DNA of 64,000 nt from Adiantum capillus-veneris. Its lineage: Eukaryota > Streptophyta > Polypodiopsida > Polypodiales > Pteridaceae. Of this stretch, positions 44,359 to 55,839 are shown piece after piece; within the stretch, counting starts at the first letter, position 1, and every line of letters begins with the position of its first letter. The notes under the pieces are model-generated. The model saw only the letters and a list, made by a program, of their open reading frames with translations, was not told the origin of the DNA and ran no database searches. The position numbers and the translations under genes are program-made. The DNA is taken from the NCBI GenBank assembly GCA_014529385.2, contig CM043962.1, positions 43,184,598 to 43,248,597 of the forward strand, read 5' to 3'.

Positions 44359-45650
44359 GACTTTAGTATGGCAGACGAGATTCGAGATCCCGCTTCCATG
44401 AGTGCAAATGCATTCATGGGCTTCGTTACACGGATGACGCCTGCTCAGATGGCAGAGGCTTCTCAGTACTGGGTAGCCAGAGGCACGGGTACTACGCCTC
44501 CGGGCTTCACACCCGAGGGTTCGACGTCTAGGGGGGGGACGCCTATGGGTACGACGCCTTCTTCTCCCATCACGGTCGCTTCGACACCTAGGGGTGGGAC
44601 AGAGGCGGGTACGTCCTCATCTCCGCAGCACAAGCGTACTCGCTGATCTCGGCGATCGTCAGGTGGAGGTGGTGGTTGCTGTGGAGGAGGGTGCACAGAT
44701 GCTTCGACCCCTCCTCGCTCACGACCCCCGTCCTACCCAGGCACACCTCTCGACACACCTCTTGGCACACCTCGGACACCTTTGGGGGGCACATGATCCT
44801 AGTGCCTCCAAGCTCTATACTGTACGGGGAGATGGTTCTGTTGACATGGATAGAGTCGGGACTGAGATGCGACAGCGGATTCGCCAGCTCGTGGAGCTGC
44901 AGTTTTCGACCAGCATTCTGACGTCCTGGGATCAACAAGAAAAGGAAAAAGTCACTTACATAGTGGAGACCATCCTGAGAGCGTACCAGCCTGCTTCGGG
45001 TTCTTCCGTTGTTTCGGTGCGGTGGATCAAGGGTGTTGCACGGGACACCTTGAAACATCGACGAGATGCAGCTTGGAAGGCTTTCAGGACCGGCTCGCCG
45101 AAGCCTTCGGGCATCCCACACGAGACGTGGCTGCAGTTCAGGGAGGATGAGCGGACAACGGCCACGGGGTTCAGACAGCAGCGTGAGGCCGCGCAGGTAC
45201 GACAGATGACTAGGGGGACATCTCATCTTGGCAGCGGAGGCTTCGACACCTTTCGCTATGAGTTTGTGAGTTTCTAATCCAATCTTAACTATGGCGTTTT
45301 TTAAAACGCGATGAATCATGTATTCTTATTACTTTGATTTTTGTATAAACACAGAATCTTGCGATGCATCCAGCTCCGACACGCGAGGAGGAGTCAGATG
45401 GATATCGCAGAGGTATCTATGAAGTACTGAATGATCTTGAAGCTTCAGGAGAGCCTGTAGACTGGGAGGCCTTACAATCTCGCTTGAGGTGAGACGTTAA
45501 TATGTGTAAGTTGATTTAATTAAGTTAGTATATGTGAAGTAATATCAATACTAATTTTGTGAGTTGTCCTATGTGCAGGTTGCGACGCCTAGTCATTAGT
45601 GGACCAGATTTCATATATATGCTTTGTGAGACACAGACACGCTTCTGTGT
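44359..45650 (+). pseudogene. Second CACTA gene, plant transposase (TNPA/Ptta-like)
   Basis: It starts near 44370 with MADEIRDPASMSANAFMGFV, followed by a Gly/Thr/Pro-rich region (TPRGGTEAGTSSSPQHKRTR), a TGA (44644-44646) and a further PGTPLDTPLGTPRTPLGG stretch. After a frame change come EMRQRIRQLVELQF, VVSVRWIKGVARDTLKHRRD and AAWKAFRTGSPKPSGIPHET. Introns 45266-45354 and 45489-45578 (GT-AG) join in frame to MHPAPTREEESDGYRRGIYE and LRRLVISGPDFIYML. Layout and style suit the DNA-binding accessory protein of CACTA elements; the family assignment is moderate. Confidence 0.6.
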
Positions 45651-45689
45651 CTCTTTTTTGTACAAACAGTTAGTGTTCAGACAGTTATT

Positions 45690-45925
45690 GTTTTCCTTAT
45701 GGTTATGATTATTGTCATTGTCATTGTGTAAACAGTTATTGTTTCTCTTTCTAGTTATGCTTATGGTTATTGTTAATTTTGTTTATGGTTATGGTTATCT
45801 GCATTATGGTTTTGATCAAAGTGGTTATAGCCGGTTATGGTTTTAAGTTATGGTTATGCTTTTAAGTTATGGTTATGGTTCGTTATGGTTATGCTTTTAA
45901 GTTATGGTTATGCTTTTCAGTTGGT
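45690..45925. repeat. GGTTAT-type repeat
   Basis: Imperfect tandem array of TTATGGTTATG and TTTTAAGTTATGGTTATGC units downstream of the second CACTA gene. It is not the plant telomere unit. Confidence 0.85.
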
Positions 45926-46189
45926 ACGGTTGTCTTTCATTGGCCTTAAATCTCATGTGAGATCCTACATGGATAGCATGTAGGAGGCGTATACATGATA
46001 TGGTTTTTTTTGAAAAGTTTATGTAAAAACAAAGGGAACTCTGCCAAAATTTTTGCGCGCGGGAGCATGGTTGATATTTTGGTGCTGCTCGCTTTCTTGG
46101 GCAGAGGGCAGGAAGTCTGGCTGTGGCTGTGTCCATCTTTTAACTGGGCACATGCCAGGCTACCTGCCCTCTGCCCAATAATTTTTTTT

Positions 46190-46326
46190 TCTGTTATGGT
46201 CGTCGCTATGTGCGTGGCAATCTGCGTCTCTATACACGTCTATACCTGCGTCGCAAATAGTGACTGGTTTCACAGCGACACGCCGCGTCGATATCTGCGT
46301 CGATGACACCTTATTTTGTTGTAGTG
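46190..46326. repeat. Right subterminal repeats and terminal inverted repeat of CACTA E
   Basis: Motifs such as CGTCGCTATGTGCGTGGCA, CTGCGTCGCAAATAG and GCGTCGATATCTGCGTCGAT precede TGTTGTAGTG (46317-46326). They mirror the left end. Confidence 0.85.
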
Positions 46327-46329
46327 TGG

Positions 46330-47862
46330 TCCGCATAGATCACTGTGTACAAGAGCTAACCGTTCATCCTTACGATTTCCCTTTGATCTATGCAGTTCCT
46401 GTATTTGCTTACCATAAACACAATGCTCACAAAACTCGAAATCTTGAAATGAAAAGCCAGGCAAATAACCATAACGAGAAAGTGTTTCCATTCCTCTTTT
46501 TGACATATGTCCCAGCCTACAATGCCACAGTGACACACTTGGCTGCTCAATCACATTAATTACATGGTTTTTAACCTCTGAAACATGTAAAGTGTACAGA
46601 GTTCCTGACTTGCTGCCACGTGCTACAGTCACTAACCTTTGGAGATCTTCCAAGCGGGTGTTCCCAAAAACTATCACATAACCCGCATCATCCAACTTCC
46701 CAGTAATGATCAAGCTCTTTCGAATTGCTAGAACATGTATGACATTCTTGAGCCATAAAGAAGAGCCATTCTGAAACTTGAATTGCACATCTCCTACTCC
46801 AAGTATGTCACAAACCTGCTCATTGCCAAGTCTGACATAATCTTTAGTAGCCACATATGATGTAAACCACTCTTTGTGCGGAGAAACATGTAGAGATGCC
46901 CTTGAGTCGATAATCCAATCACTCATAGCATGTCCATCCTCTGCAGTCAAGAAAACAGAATCAAAATTTCTTGTGAGGACGATGTCAGTAGCTGTTATAC
47001 CAGAATCACTGTCTGAACCAGATCTTGTGACATTCACCTCTTCAATCTTCACTAAACTCTTCTTTTCATCTTGCTCAAAACTCTTTGTTTTGCCTTTTTC
47101 TTGTTTCCACTTTGTGCAGTCTCTCTTCGTGTGACCCTTCTTGCCACAATGGTAGCATTCTATGTCATCGTTTGACTTCGAGTCACGAGAATTACTTCAG
47201 TTTTGTGCCTTCTTACCCTTCTTCTCTTTAGACTGTTGTCTCCCTCGAACGACCAAAGCACTATTGCCTTTGCCTTTGTCAATGTTCTTCCTATTCACTT
47301 CCTTTGTGAGCAAGCTGCCTTCTACATTGGCACTTGTAAGACCCTCGGGCACGACGAAATTACTTAATGCCGTGCGAAAAGTATCCCAACTGTTTGGCAA
47401 AGTGATTAAGAGAAGCATAGCCTTCACTGAATCTGGAAAGACTATCTCTTGTGCTGTTAACTGGCTGAAAATTGTGTGAAATTCATTGAGATGATTTGAC
47501 ATGGATGTCCCTTCCTTCATCTTCAAATCCACCAATTTCTTGAGCCAATAAATATGAGAAGCAGCACTTTGTTTCTCGTATATACCACATAGCTTTTGCC
47601 ATACGCCATACGCTGTAGTCTCTTCTGCTATGTCGAAGTAAACATTCTCTGCCAGTGTCAACATGATTGTGGAACAAGCTAACTAGTCAAGCTCTTCCCA
47701 CTCATCTTCAGCCATACCTTCTGGTCTCTCCCCTTTGAGCTTCAATGGCTTCACTTGTTTTTTCTGCACCAAAACCTGCCAAATTTGCTTCTTCGAGAAT
47801 GGAAAGTTTGTGCCATCCAGCTTCTTTATGTTGTAAAGAGTCTCACTTTGAGAAGATGCCAT
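46330..47862 (-). pseudogene. gag, protease and integrase N-terminus of copia D
   Basis: The ATG at 47862-47860 opens MASSQSETLYNIKKLDGTNF; a stop at 47683 is followed by MLTLAENVYFDIAEETTAYG. Capsid-like sequence runs on (LNEFHTIFSQLTAQEIVFPD) to a stop near 47197, then a CCHC knuckle (CYHCGKKGHTKRDC, about 47180-47140). The protease reads WIIDSRASLHVSP, with the active-site Gly of DSG changed to Arg (46908-46900). The integrase zinc domain is LWHCRLGHMSKRGM...CEHCVYGK, followed by LALVHSDLCGP (first catalytic Asp). There the CACTA element is inserted. Confidence 0.92.
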
Positions 47863-48794
47863 GTCTGCCAAACTGTTTACTCCTGGGAAAAATTCGACAG
47901 AGTTTCCCCTGTAAACTGGCCTCTGTACACAATAAACGAGCTGTAAACAACAAGCTGAACACCTCTCCTCAAGAAGTGTCAGTATTTTGAAACATTTTGA
48001 CAGAGTCTCCCCTGTAAACTGAGCTCTAGAAACCAAAAGATAGCTAAAAAACAACCATAAATAGCTGACCAGTGACAAATCTAAAAATCTCTGTACTATG
48101 CTATCCTGTAAGCATACATTGTCTCCTGTCTGGGCAATCACAGAACCTGTATCTGTCTCAAGACTGAACCCTTAACAATGTCTCAATGGCCTGACGCATA
48201 AGATGCAATCCAGTGTCTACACAAAGTCATACATCCTATGGGATAAAAGTCACCGAAGAGGATGCGTGTAGAGAGGAACTCCAACAACCTAATCCACCTC
48301 ACACTGGGTAACCCAGCCCCCAGTGCTTGGCTTCAAAAAACCTCACACACGACCCTCTCAAATGGATCAGCAAACTGCCCAAAACTAGCATACATCCTAC
48401 AATAGACCAATCACTGTCCTATGACCGTTGCGGCGGTCTGTCTGTTAGCGTGACTCATAACTAGCAGACCCACAATCACAGTACATCAATCTGCAATACA
48501 TGCCAGTGGTGTCAAGCCGTCGTATGGCCACACCTCCCCTGGAACCTGGCAAGCACAAGAAGTAGCAATGCAGACTGCAATATATATATCTGATGATATA
48601 TATGTGTACTTGGTCTATAGATGATGCTTTGAAGACTAGTGAGTGATGTATGTCGATGCCAATATTGATGCCGACCACCTCCTGCTTGCCAATCTACACA
48701 AGACAGGTTTCTTTGCGATTGAAACCTATCTTTTGATGTAGTGCTCAGAACAAAATTTTAAGGGCATAAACAGCTTCAAAAGGGGGTAAAAACT
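47863..48794 (-). other. 5' leader of copia D
   Basis: About 0.9 kb between the LTR and gag. I see no recognised coding sequence and no canonical initiator-tRNA primer site next to the LTR. Confidence 0.55.
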
Positions 48795-49082
48795 TGAGGT
48801 CACCTGCAGGAAATACTCTCGGAACGCCGAGTGTAAATTTCCAAGCTCCGGATCCAGAATCTGCTTGAAAAGTGCACATGCGCGATTACGCAAAAACGCA
48901 CTAAACCTGATACACAAACAGAGAGCTTACACAATACACAGGGAATTTGTTGAAGGGTTATCTCCCAAATCTTATTATTCACACAAGTATAAGTGAGTAT
49001 ATACAAAGAGTTAGTGATAAGCGAGTTAGGCGGGCGGATGTCCATATCCGTATAAGAGACCACTTGGGCTTTAATCCCAACA
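48795..49082 (-). repeat. 5' LTR of copia D (right)
   Basis: On + it opens TGAGGTCACC and closes GGGCTTTAATCCCAACA. It is homologous to 36489-36740, with the longest match in the right 160 bases. Its inner boundary rests on the shared TGAGGTC and is moderately sure. Confidence 0.8.
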
Positions 49083-49087
49083 ATAAT

Positions 49088-49290
49088 GTAGTAGCGGATG
49101 CACTAAGTCGGATGCCTCAGATTAATTCACTTGCTTTCACGGAAATAAAGAGTGGATTTTTAGAGTCATTACGTGGCAAGTGTGCACAAGATCAATCATA
49201 TGCTAAAGTGTGGTGTGCACTTTTAAAAAGGGATTTCTCACACTCACATGTCTCTGTACATGCAGATCAACATGTCTCTACACGCACAGA
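49088..49290 (+). pseudogene. RNase H tail of gypsy A
   Basis: The frame resumes after copia D with VVADALSRMPQINSLAFTEI and ALLKRDFSHSHVSVHADQHV to a TAA. It joins exactly to 36488 when D and one ATAAT are removed. Integrase does not follow: after about 80 bp, the end of the LTR and PPR sequence appear. Confidence 0.9.
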
Positions 49291-49370
49291 TTAAAAACTC
49301 CAACACACAGAGCTCCATCGCTACTCAGGAAGAGCTTAGGTGATGGAATAATTTTTCCATTTCCTTTTCA

Positions 49371-52300
49371 CAACCTCATCATGAATACTATCACCCATGA
49401 CAATTTCTCAAAAAATTCCACAGGCATTCAAAGTTCATGCATAAGTATTGCATTGAAAGGGACCTTTTTGATTTCACATCTTATGAAAACAATCCAAACC
49501 TTCATTATAATAGCCATGTTGGCCATATGTTGCAAGCAATGCACTCCAAGAGATCACATTACAGGCAAGAATCTGAATAAAAACTTTTTGCGGCGGTGCC
49601 ACATTTGGTATCCACCAAAGCACCTTCGATCACAACATATTTCTTCAACAACCCCTATTTAGCAACCTCATTATGAATACTCTTACCCAAGATAATGCAT
49701 TTCTATACTTAGTTAATTTCACTTGGAGAGACGGCCTTTTTGCTTTGCATATATAAAAAATTCCATAGGCCTACAAGTTCCATGCATAGGTGATTGCAAT
49801 TGATGGGGGGGCCTTTTTGCTTTGCATCTGGTGAAAACTTCCCACATCCATGTTGGGCATATCCTGCAATAAAATCTCTCTAAGAGACATCCTGGGCAAG
49901 GAGCTCATCCAACAACCATTCCTTTCATTAGGCTTGTGCTAGCTACTATACCTTTGTGCACTCCAATGACTAATCCAGCCCTTGCGATCCCTGTCGCCCC
50001 CCCGTGGCCTCAACTCAGCCCCTATTTTGCAGACCCAATGCTCACCCTCAAACATGTGCCCACTACTTTCTAGAGTTGCCACTCACTCATTCCTCGCAGT
50101 TAGCCCTTATTGTTGTGTTTCATATCTATCTATACCACCTTATGTTTTGCCCCACTTCCTTTCCACCTCTAACCCATCAAAGAGCTACTCTACCCGCCCC
50201 TTAGAGCCACATAAAGCTTCCAATTGCCCATACACAATTGTCTTTTAGCTTTGTATCTAGTGAGAATAGTCCAGAGCTTCCTTGCCACGACCTTGTTGGG
50301 GAAAATCCTGAAATGAACACTCCAAGAAACAACAGCATGTGTAGGGATCATATCTAGAACTTTTTGAGCTTTTTTGAGGGTGCTTCATTTAGCATACATA
50401 TCGACAAAAGCACTTGCAAGCACAACATGTATGGCCAACAACCCTTGATTAGCAATCTCATCATGAATACTATCCACCATGGTAGCATCTTGCACAATGA
50501 TATAGGCCTTCAAGGTGCATACATAGGTGATTGCATTTGAAGAGGGGGCCCTTTCCACTTTACATCTTGTGAAAATAGTCCAGAGCTTCCTTGGCACGCC
50601 CATGTTGGACATATCTTGCAATCAACGTACTCTAAAAGACCCCATTCCAAGCAGGAAGCTAATCTAAATTTTTTAAGAGCATCTCATGTTTCTCCAATAC
50701 CCCTTGACTAGCAACCTCATCGTGAATAATATTGCCCATGGCAATGTCTTGCACAATTACATGCCTTAAGGTGTTCGATAGCCGATTGCATTTCGAGAGA
50801 GGCTCTTTTTGTTTTTAAAACAGTTCAAAGCCTTGCCATACCGATGTTTGGCAAGCTACACTCAAGTCATGGCATGGTTTATACATTGATGGGTTGTACG
50901 CTTGCCTACTCTGCTACACATTACGGAGTCCAAAGACCAATGTCAGTTTGGGTGCTTCTTGCTCCAAATACACACAAGGCACTCATGGGCCTATATGAAT
51001 AGTTTGAGAGAGTGGGAGACATTTACGACTCAAGGATTGAGAGTCCCGAGACTACACCATAGACAATTTTGGTCGTACAAGGTATCTTAGGAGAGAGACA
51101 CCTAGATGATAGATAGAGGTGGTACACTTGATTTGTCCCATAGGCTCACTTCCCATCCAATCTCTCAGGTGAACTCATAGATCATCTTTTCATTAGTAGA
51201 CGATCTTGCCTTGTCGTTTGGTCCACATCCCTCGTGGAAAGGCTAATTTTATCCCTTGGTGCATGCTCACCACCTATTATGTCTTGCTTAGGACCAAAAT
51301 AAAGGAAAGTTAGGCTAAGAATCTCATCATGAACGTGAGCGTCTTGCGTAATGCCACATGCTTCAAAATGTAAGAATCACCTTCAAGAGGAAAAAATAGG
51401 TGACTGAATTTGGAGAGATACACTCACTTTGCATCCATTGAAGATAGCCTAGAGCTTTCTAGCCATATCTTGTTTTTCATATCTTGCAATCATTGTATTT
51501 CAAGAGGCAACATTTCGAACAAGAAGCTCCCCAAGCACTTTTTGTGTTTTCTGAAGCACACCACATTTGGCATACATATTGACCAAGGCAGTGCCAAGCA
51601 CAAATTCTTTTTTTAGCAGCCTTTGACTAACAATATAATTGTGAATTCTTGTGCCCATATCAACATCTTATGTTGAGCCACGCGCCTTCAAGATGCATGG
51701 TTGCATCTAGAGAGAGGCCCCCACTTCGCGTTTGCTGAAAACAAATTAGAGCTTTCTGGCCCTGCCCCTATGGGGAAAATCCTGCATTCCAAGAGTCCAC
51801 ACTCTGGATAGGAAGCTCCTCAAGCACTTTTTGTGCTCTCTGAGGTGCACCAGATTTAGAAAACATGTCAATCAAGGCATTGCCAAGCACAACATCTTTC
51901 CTGACTAGCAATATCAATGTGAATTTTTATGACCATATTAGCATCTTGCGTAGAGCCACATGCCTTCAAGATGCATGCGTATGTGATTGAATTTGGAGAG
52001 AGGCCCTTGCTTAGCATTTGTTGATGAAAATAGCCTAAAGCTTTCTCGCCCTACTCCTGTTGCACGTATCAACCAAGGCATTTCCTAGTATGACATTTTT
52101 TTACAATAGATCTGACTAACAATATCATAATGAATTTATGTGCCCATATCATCACCTTGCGTAAAGCCACATGCCTTCAAAATGCACGTGATTGTGTCTG
52201 GAGAGAGGCCCTTGCATCTGCTAACAACAGCCCTGAGTTTCCTACCCCTACGCATGTTAGGCATATCCTGCAATCAGAGATGACATCCCACACAGGAAGC

Positions 52301-52440
52301 TCAGACTTGTTGTGCCATGACAGGTGCACCGCACTTGACATACATACTAACCAACATGTTCCCCAAGTATGTGTTCTTTTGAAGTAACCCACTATCATGA
52401 ATATCAACATGAATCCTATTGCCTTCGTACAAATCCTTAT
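49371..52440 (-). pseudogene. PLS-type PPR protein, right fragment, many repeats
   Basis: On the minus strand the sequence holds about eight decayed units of about 300 bp, each encoding three PPR motifs. The best preserved is at 50621-50385: SNAITYVCTLKAYIIVQDAT, then SIHDEIANQGLLAIHVVLAS and FVDMYAK. Other units are marked by the + strand signature GTG(A/C)TTGCATTTG(A/G)AGAG, for example near 49790, 50520, 50775, 51695, 51970 and 52185. No frame is open for long. Segments at about 49940-50230 and 50830-51300 are not PPR and may be insertions. PLS-class arrays are very numerous in ferns and lycophytes. Confidence 0.8.
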
Positions 52441-53027
52441 TCTCAACAACACAGTGCTAAGAGAGGAAATGAATGTGTGTGTGTGTATGTGTGTGTGGAT
52501 TTACCAAAAAAAGCACGTGTGTGCAAAAAAACAACGATTCTCACACAACATTCCATACAGGCCACCGCCAACACGCATTACTTTTTCTATGAGGGTGCCA
52601 TTGCATGTTTCTTCTACTATGAGGTGTATTTTCTCATTGCTCCCTTTTGGGGGAAAAATGTAATCCTTTGGTTTTCCATGTAGAAAATTGTGGTGTCTGC
52701 ATTCTTCAAATCGGTATTAGACAATCAAGGTAACAAGCTTGCTAATGGCAAGATAACTGCTTTTGCAACACGTGAAATGTACCTTATTTAAACTTTTTGT
52801 TGCAGTGAGCACAAGTGTTGTCTGCTAGCAAAGGTGCAGAAGCATGAGCATGGAATATGTAGTTCCAATGTGTCTAGATGCATTTCGCATGCATACTTTT
52901 AAATATGTTGGTTGATGGCTAATGATGGGCAAGGGGAGAAGTTGGATAGTTTCGCCTTCTAATGGGTATCTCGATGCCAATGTACTTGTGCCATCTCATT
53001 TGTAGACATGTCCGTGCGAACACGTGA
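52441..53027. other. No recognised feature
   Basis: Between the PPR pseudogene and a copia LTR, with a short GT-rich stretch near 52470-52500. No coding sequence is recognised. Confidence 0.55.
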
Positions 53028-53029
53028 CA

Positions 53030-53222
53030 GGGGCCTAAGTGATGGAAGCTATGGAGTGTGCAAGGGAAGGGATGGAGAGAAGGGGAATGCAGGAGCAGAC
53101 CGTTCTTTGGTGGAGCATAAGGGAGTGCAACACTCTCTCTCCCTATTTACTTTATGAACAAAGAATGAGGTAAGAGCACGGGCACCCTGGCCACAATCCG
53201 GCCATGAGACTAAAACCCAACA
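53030..53222 (-). repeat. Partial 3' LTR of copia G
   Basis: On the minus strand the LTR begins TGTTGGGTTTTAGTC at 53222, directly after the purine tract GTGGGAGAT (53231-53223). The far end is uncertain; candidates lie near 53029-53041. Confidence 0.55.
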
Positions 53223-53275
53223 ATCTCCCACTGGAAGGCCAACGCGGCCCAAGTGGTTAAAGAATGTAGCGGCTA

Positions 53276-54238
53276 CTATGTACAAATGAATGTGAAGCAT
53301 GATCCTAGCTTCACCCTACACCCATCATCTCTATGCAATGTGAGAACCACTGTGAGTTTAAGCTCTTTGTTAGAGCATCCGCTAAGCTCTGAGACTAAGC
53401 TCTTTGTTAGAGCATCCACTAGGTTTTCATCTATGTGAACTTTGACTAGCTCAATGTGTTTGCTAGCCAAAATATCTCATACCACATTATACCTGACCTC
53501 TATGTGTTTTGACTTGGAGTGAAACACGGGGTTCTTTGCTAACGCAATCACACTATCACTATCACAAGGTAGCATTGGAGTCTAGTGTATATCAAAATCT
53601 CCACTAGACAAGATAACCATACGGCTTCCTTACCGGAACTAGAAACTGCAACATATTCTACCTCAATGGTGGAAGACGAAGTGCAATTTTGGATACATGA
53701 TTTCCAAGAAATTGTGCTCTAGTGAACAAGAAAACGTAGCCAGATGTGGATCGCCTAGCGTCCATACAACCCACATAATCTAAATCAATGTCCAACTATG
53801 GATGCATCATTATTTCCAAAGTGTAAGCACTTGCTAGCTAAGCCCTTGACGTATCTCAAGATGTGCTTCACTGCTTCCCAATGCTTCCTTTCTGGATTTT
53901 CCATGACCTGCTGACCACTCCCACTACATATGCAATGTTTGGCTGTGTGCTAACCATGGCAAACATAAAACTGCCAACTACCGAAGAATACAAAATTTTT
54001 CCATCTCTGCCTTTTCAGCATCCGATTTGGGACAATCATGCTTGCTAAGTATTTTGTATGTTGCCATTGGGGTACTCAATGCTTTTCCCCCTTGCATATT
54101 AAAACGTTGCAAGACCTTGTGAATATACTCTTTTGGCAAAAGTTCAAGTATACCACGTTTGCGGTCTCTCTTGATTCGCATACCAAGAAAATGATGTGCA
54201 TCTCCCAAATCTTCCATAGAAAATCGCTTGCTGAAGGC
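53276..54238 (-). pseudogene. RT end and RNase H of copia G
   Basis: The minus frame at 54217-53978 reads MEDLGDAHHFLGMRIKRDRK and VLQRFNMQGGKALSTPMATY. Broken RNase H follows (fragments near 53900-53500), and the C-terminus is ASKHIELVKVHIDENLVDAL at 53470, ending at 53276 just before the LTR. Confidence 0.88.
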
Positions 54239-54911
54239 CCCGGGGGATTCACTTTATATAAAAAACGAACGCCACCTACGAGCAGACAACTTTGATAAAA
54301 CCCCTATATACGACTCATATTAAGGAATATGACCCCCTTTCTATGCTTATACAACAATCAATGAATAAAACTATCATATCCCTATCTTACATATAAAATT
54401 TAAGTCTCACATGATCTAAATAAGTAAAACTAGTCAAAGAGTGTGTAGCATAGTGAATGGCAATGTACTAAGGAACCACTTCTATTGATAACTAGATGTA
54501 CCCTCAATGTGTCTTAGTTTGATTTTCAAATTATATGCCCGATCAGTCTGCACTCTGGCTACTCATCCAATTCTGACCCATCCAAAGCTGGTGTAAATAA
54601 ACCCTTGACCTACTCCAAATCAGCCCTTATCTATGACCTTCTTGGTGCAAAATTTGATGTGTGACCTGATAAAAAACTTCCTCAAAATTCATCCAAGTTA
54701 TAGTACACATCACTGACCAATCGTTACAATTAATCAACCCGGGTCAGGTTCCCCCCTGCCCTCCCCGTCCCTTATAAATATGATACCCCCAGCTTGGGAG
54801 ATAAATTATTGGGGGCCTACCCCTAACTTATACGCTTATGTAACTTGTAAAAAAAAACCCCTCCCTTGCACTTACGTGGTGCGATAAATTTTCCATGGTG
54901 AATCCCCCGGG
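54239..54911. mobile_element. Non-autonomous TIR element in copia G
   Basis: The 673-bp segment is bounded by a perfect 14-bp inverted repeat, CCCGGGGGATTCAC (54239-54252) and GTGAATCCCCCGGG (54898-54911). It interrupts copia RT between DTYTL and FSKRFSMEDLG. It contains no ORF. The exact edges and target duplication are ambiguous because the flanks are C/G-rich; CTGAAGG and CTTAAGG flank it imperfectly. Superfamily not assigned. Confidence 0.75.
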
Positions 54912-55835
54912 CTTAAGGTGTAGGTGTCCTTGAGAAGTGCAATCTCATCTTTTGACTTCTCGGCTACTATGAGCATATCATCCTCATACAAAATCAGAAT
55001 GATGAGGGAACCATTGTGTACAAGCAGTGATCCTCTTGGCTCTATATGTAACCCTAGGACTGAATGTACTTATCAAACTTGATGCACCATTGACTTGAGC
55101 CTTGCTTTACTCCATACAAAGCTTTCTTGAGTCTACACACCAATTCTGCCCGTGTTGGCATGGTAATGCATGTTTACCTGCTGGTAACTCTGTCAAATCC
55201 CAAGTTTCATTGGCTAAAATCAAGTTATAGTCAGATTGCATAGCCTCTTTCCCCTTCATGCTATCATCCATTTGAATGGCCTCTTTGTGGGTTCACCACA
55301 ATCAGTGACTAGTAAGTAGTCCAATTCGGGCTCAAAACGCTCAGGTGCACGAGATGTACAAGGATATCTCCAAAGTGCATGACTACTGGATTCTACTCTC
55401 TCTGGAGCAACATGTGTGTGTGTACTAGTGGAAGGTGCATCACCAGCATGTCCAACATTATGTGTAACTGGCGGTGAGAAAACATCCTCAAACCGTACTC
55501 TACGATACTCAATGTCTTTCACTCGCTTTTTATGCATCTTAGACTCGTTGAATATCACCTGTGAGCTAAGCATAACCTTCTTTGATTTTGGGTGCCAGAG
55601 ACGATATCCCCTCTCTTTGTCTACACCATATCCAATGAAGATGCACTTGTGTGATTTGGGGTCCAGTTTTTGTCTAAGCGCTTTTGGCACATGTGAGAAT
55701 GCCTCACACCCAAATACATGTAATATGTCTTAATTGGGCTCTTTTCCCATCCACATCTCCTGGGGAACTTTGTACTTTAGTGGTGTACCAGGTGACCAAT
55801 CGATCAAGTAAGCAGCTTGCACCGTGTGTACTGCT
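54912..55835 (-). pseudogene. Integrase C-terminus and RT start of copia G
   Basis: On the minus strand AAYLIDWSPGTPLKYKVPQE, then a TAA, HVFGCEAFSHV and KALRQKLDPKSHKCIFIGYG mark the end of the copia integrase. LVTDCGEPTKRPFKWMIA and a fragmentary RT start follow towards 54912. At the upstream end it is continuous and in frame with a gypsy gag zinc knuckle. Confidence 0.87.
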
Positions 55836-55839
55836 TTCT

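Larger units (their letters stand above)
53030..55835 (-). mobile_element. Ty1/copia element G, 3' half
   Basis: On the minus strand it has integrase C-terminus, RT and RNase H pieces, a purine tract and the start of a 3' LTR. Gag, protease and the integrase core are absent; the left-hand partner from 55835 rightward is a gypsy gag. It is broken by a TIR insertion at 54239-54911 and many frameshifts. Confidence 0.85.

Noticed and set aside
45690-45925. Interstitial telomere repeat
   Set aside because: The unit is GGTTAT-like, not TTTAGGG, and is irregular.
49371-52440. A CRISPR-like or regulatory direct-repeat array
   Set aside because: The roughly 300-bp periodicity is that of PPR protein motifs and translates as such on the minus strand.
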